The notes beneath the pieces are model-generated. The model was not told the DNA's origin and searched no databases. It was given only the letters and a program-made list of their open reading frames with translations. Position numbers and translations under genes: made by a program. From the NCBI RefSeq assembly GCF_033807715.1, contig NC_084600.1, forward strand, positions 45,449,824 to 45,513,823: a stretch of DNA of 64,000 bases. The letters are read 5' to 3'. Below, in pieces: positions 62,645 through 64,000 of this stretch. This stretch comes from Cololabis saira. Its lineage: Eukaryota > Chordata > Actinopteri > Beloniformes > Belonidae. Each line of letters opens with the position of its first letter. Within the stretch, counting starts at the first letter, position 1.

Positions 62645-63986
62645 GGGCCTCATTTAAAATGGACTGCGTAGGAGTCATACTAAAAGTGCACGTACGCTCA
62701 AAAGCCGAAAATGCCGGGCGCAAAAAAAAATCCGGATCTATAAAACCGCGTGCACGCAGACTTCCACGTAAGGTTCTCTTTATAAATCACAGTCCAGCTG
62801 GAAGGCTGCGCACGTGAATCCGCCTGGTATCCCCGCCCTCTACACGCCCACTTTCTACCGAAAATGGAATCATTTTGCATATGAATGAGCCTGCTGAGCA
62901 TGCGCAGTGGCTTCCTGCAACCTGTTTGGCTTCAGAATGAATGAATGAACGTGTCGAGCCACCGTGCCACTGAATTTCACTGAGATCTGAGATCTAGATG
63001 TTGTTGATGAGGAGGAGGACAGGAAAACCACATTATTTTGTTGTCACAGTAAAAGTAGAAAAATAAATAGTGTAAAATAAAGAGAGTGAGTGGCAGCACG
63101 CCGTTGCTGCGCGGAACGCCGTGAGTTCCCCGGTGCAACAGGGGGACACACGTCCCCCCGTCTTTTCAAAATCATGTTTATTTTCCCCTTACTTTTTACA
63201 GTTTAAAAACTAACGGTAGGCTCAGCCTTAAATTGCAAATTATCAAGACACTGTATGAAAGCGATACGAGAACGGCCCCGCAGCCCTGCTTCACCACCGC
63301 CCCCCCCCCCCGCTCCCCCTCCTCCTCTCTCCCCTCAGAGCGGCTCAGGGCGGGTTTATGGTTCTGCGTCACCAACGCAGAGCCTACGGCGTAGGTGCGC
63401 GTCGCCGCGTACCCTACGCCGTAGGCTCTGCGTCGTTTTAACGCGGGGCCATAATTTAGGCACCATACACCCGCACGTAAAGGTTTCACGCGCCCGTAAA
63501 ACTCATATATATGAAAACAAATCTGAGTCCCTTTAGGGAAGAAATGAGGGGCTCCGTGGGGCTCCCTAAACGCAGCCCCTCATTTGTTCTGTCCTAAAGC
63601 GGTGAAGGAGGTTCCCGGCGTGTCACCGCGGCTGCAGCTCCAGCAGCACCAGAGTCCTGACTGACAGCTTCACACACAGAGGAACACGATCAGCGCTATA
63701 TTATTTTATTTTATTACTTTATTATTTTAAGTCTGATATATTTTGTGATATGTGATGACATTATTAAGAGTATGACATGAATCTGGCTTCATTTCACCAC
63801 CTCACAGCCTGCGTCGCCAGTTCCCCGTGTCTTAAGTAAATTCTTACGGGAGGGTCCTAGTTGCCGTAAAGATAAGCAGATTTTTCGGTTAGTTTTTTCT
63901 TTTTAGATCCGAGGATTTGCGTAGAAGGCGGCTTCCGCAACTTTCAGGCGCTTTTTCTGCGCAAGCAAGCTTTATAGATGAGGCCC
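62645..63986. mobile_element. GGGCCTCAT-ended element, copy 2
   Basis: Same ends and same insertion point in the unit as copy 1. About 77 bp longer overall, with extra CGTAAGGTTCTCTTTATAAA near 62767-62790 and a C-run at 63300-63312. Followed by CAGGTC, array sequence at the window edge. Carries its own nested palindromic MITE. Confidence 0.7.
63353..63457. mobile_element. Palindromic MITE, copy 4 (nested)
   Basis: GGTTTATGGTTCTGCGTCAC and TACGGCGTAGG / CCTACGCCGTA palindrome, at the equivalent place to 61993-62095. Confidence 0.75.
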
Positions 63987-64000
63987 CAGGTCAGGTTTGG

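Overview
This is vertebrate, almost certainly teleost fish, nuclear DNA. The evidence is: intron-split genes with GT-AG junctions; a seven-coding-exon muscle creatine kinase; a MARK4 microtubule-affinity-regulating kinase; and many fish-style repeats (hAT, piggyBac, Harbinger-like and TA-target elements, an L2/CR1-type LINE, LTR retroelements). No rRNA, tRNA, CRISPR or prokaryotic feature was seen.

Layout. 1-13.5 kb is repeat-dominated: a 48-bp satellite (1389-4680) founded around a hAT insertion site, further hAT-type elements, a decayed piggyBac (8689-10558) and a 1.7-kb array of 8-bp units. 13.5-16.3 kb is a tandem duplication abutting the ckm promoter (TATA at 16463). ckm runs on + : non-coding exon about 16495-16564 and coding exons 18333-18525, 20140-20294, 21804-21936, 23122-23293, 23848-23971, 24688-24877 and 26071-26249. 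These add up to an intact 381-codon frame. 26.6-36.8 kb is an intergenic tract of minisatellites and transposons. The 3' part of mark4 runs on - : exons 56165-56274, 52834-53020, 51454-51665, 47552-47655, 42110-42349, 39212-39294, 38441-38485 and 36849-37242. It covers the UBA domain to the KA1 tail; the kinase-domain exons must lie beyond 64000. The tail-to-tail arrangement with ckm matches the human CKM/MARK4 neighbourhood on chromosome 19 (recalled, not searched). mark4 introns hold an apparently intact LINE ORF2 (43067-46252), a solo LTR with perfect target duplication (46431-46855) and very large tandem arrays.

Most striking are the tandem repeats, roughly 22 kb by hand sum, about a third of the window. 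Many begin at, or copy, exon-intron junctions of ckm and mark4. One mark4 intron opens with about 110 units of 21 bp, most carrying a copy of the genuine 5' splice site, in frame with the exon for about the first 100 codons. Two other mark4 introns end in arrays whose units resemble a branch point with pyrimidine tract (11 bp) or a 3' splice site (31 bp). ckm shows smaller versions: decoy donors after exons 1 and 3, and decoy acceptors before exons 2 and 3.

A second point is the mark4 3' end. Skipping the 83-nt exon 39212-39294 shifts the frame, so exon 38441-38485 and the start of the last exon are read in two frames. One frame ends in the short-isoform tail, the other enters the KA1 domain. 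Both readings resemble the human MARK4 S and L tails as I remember them.
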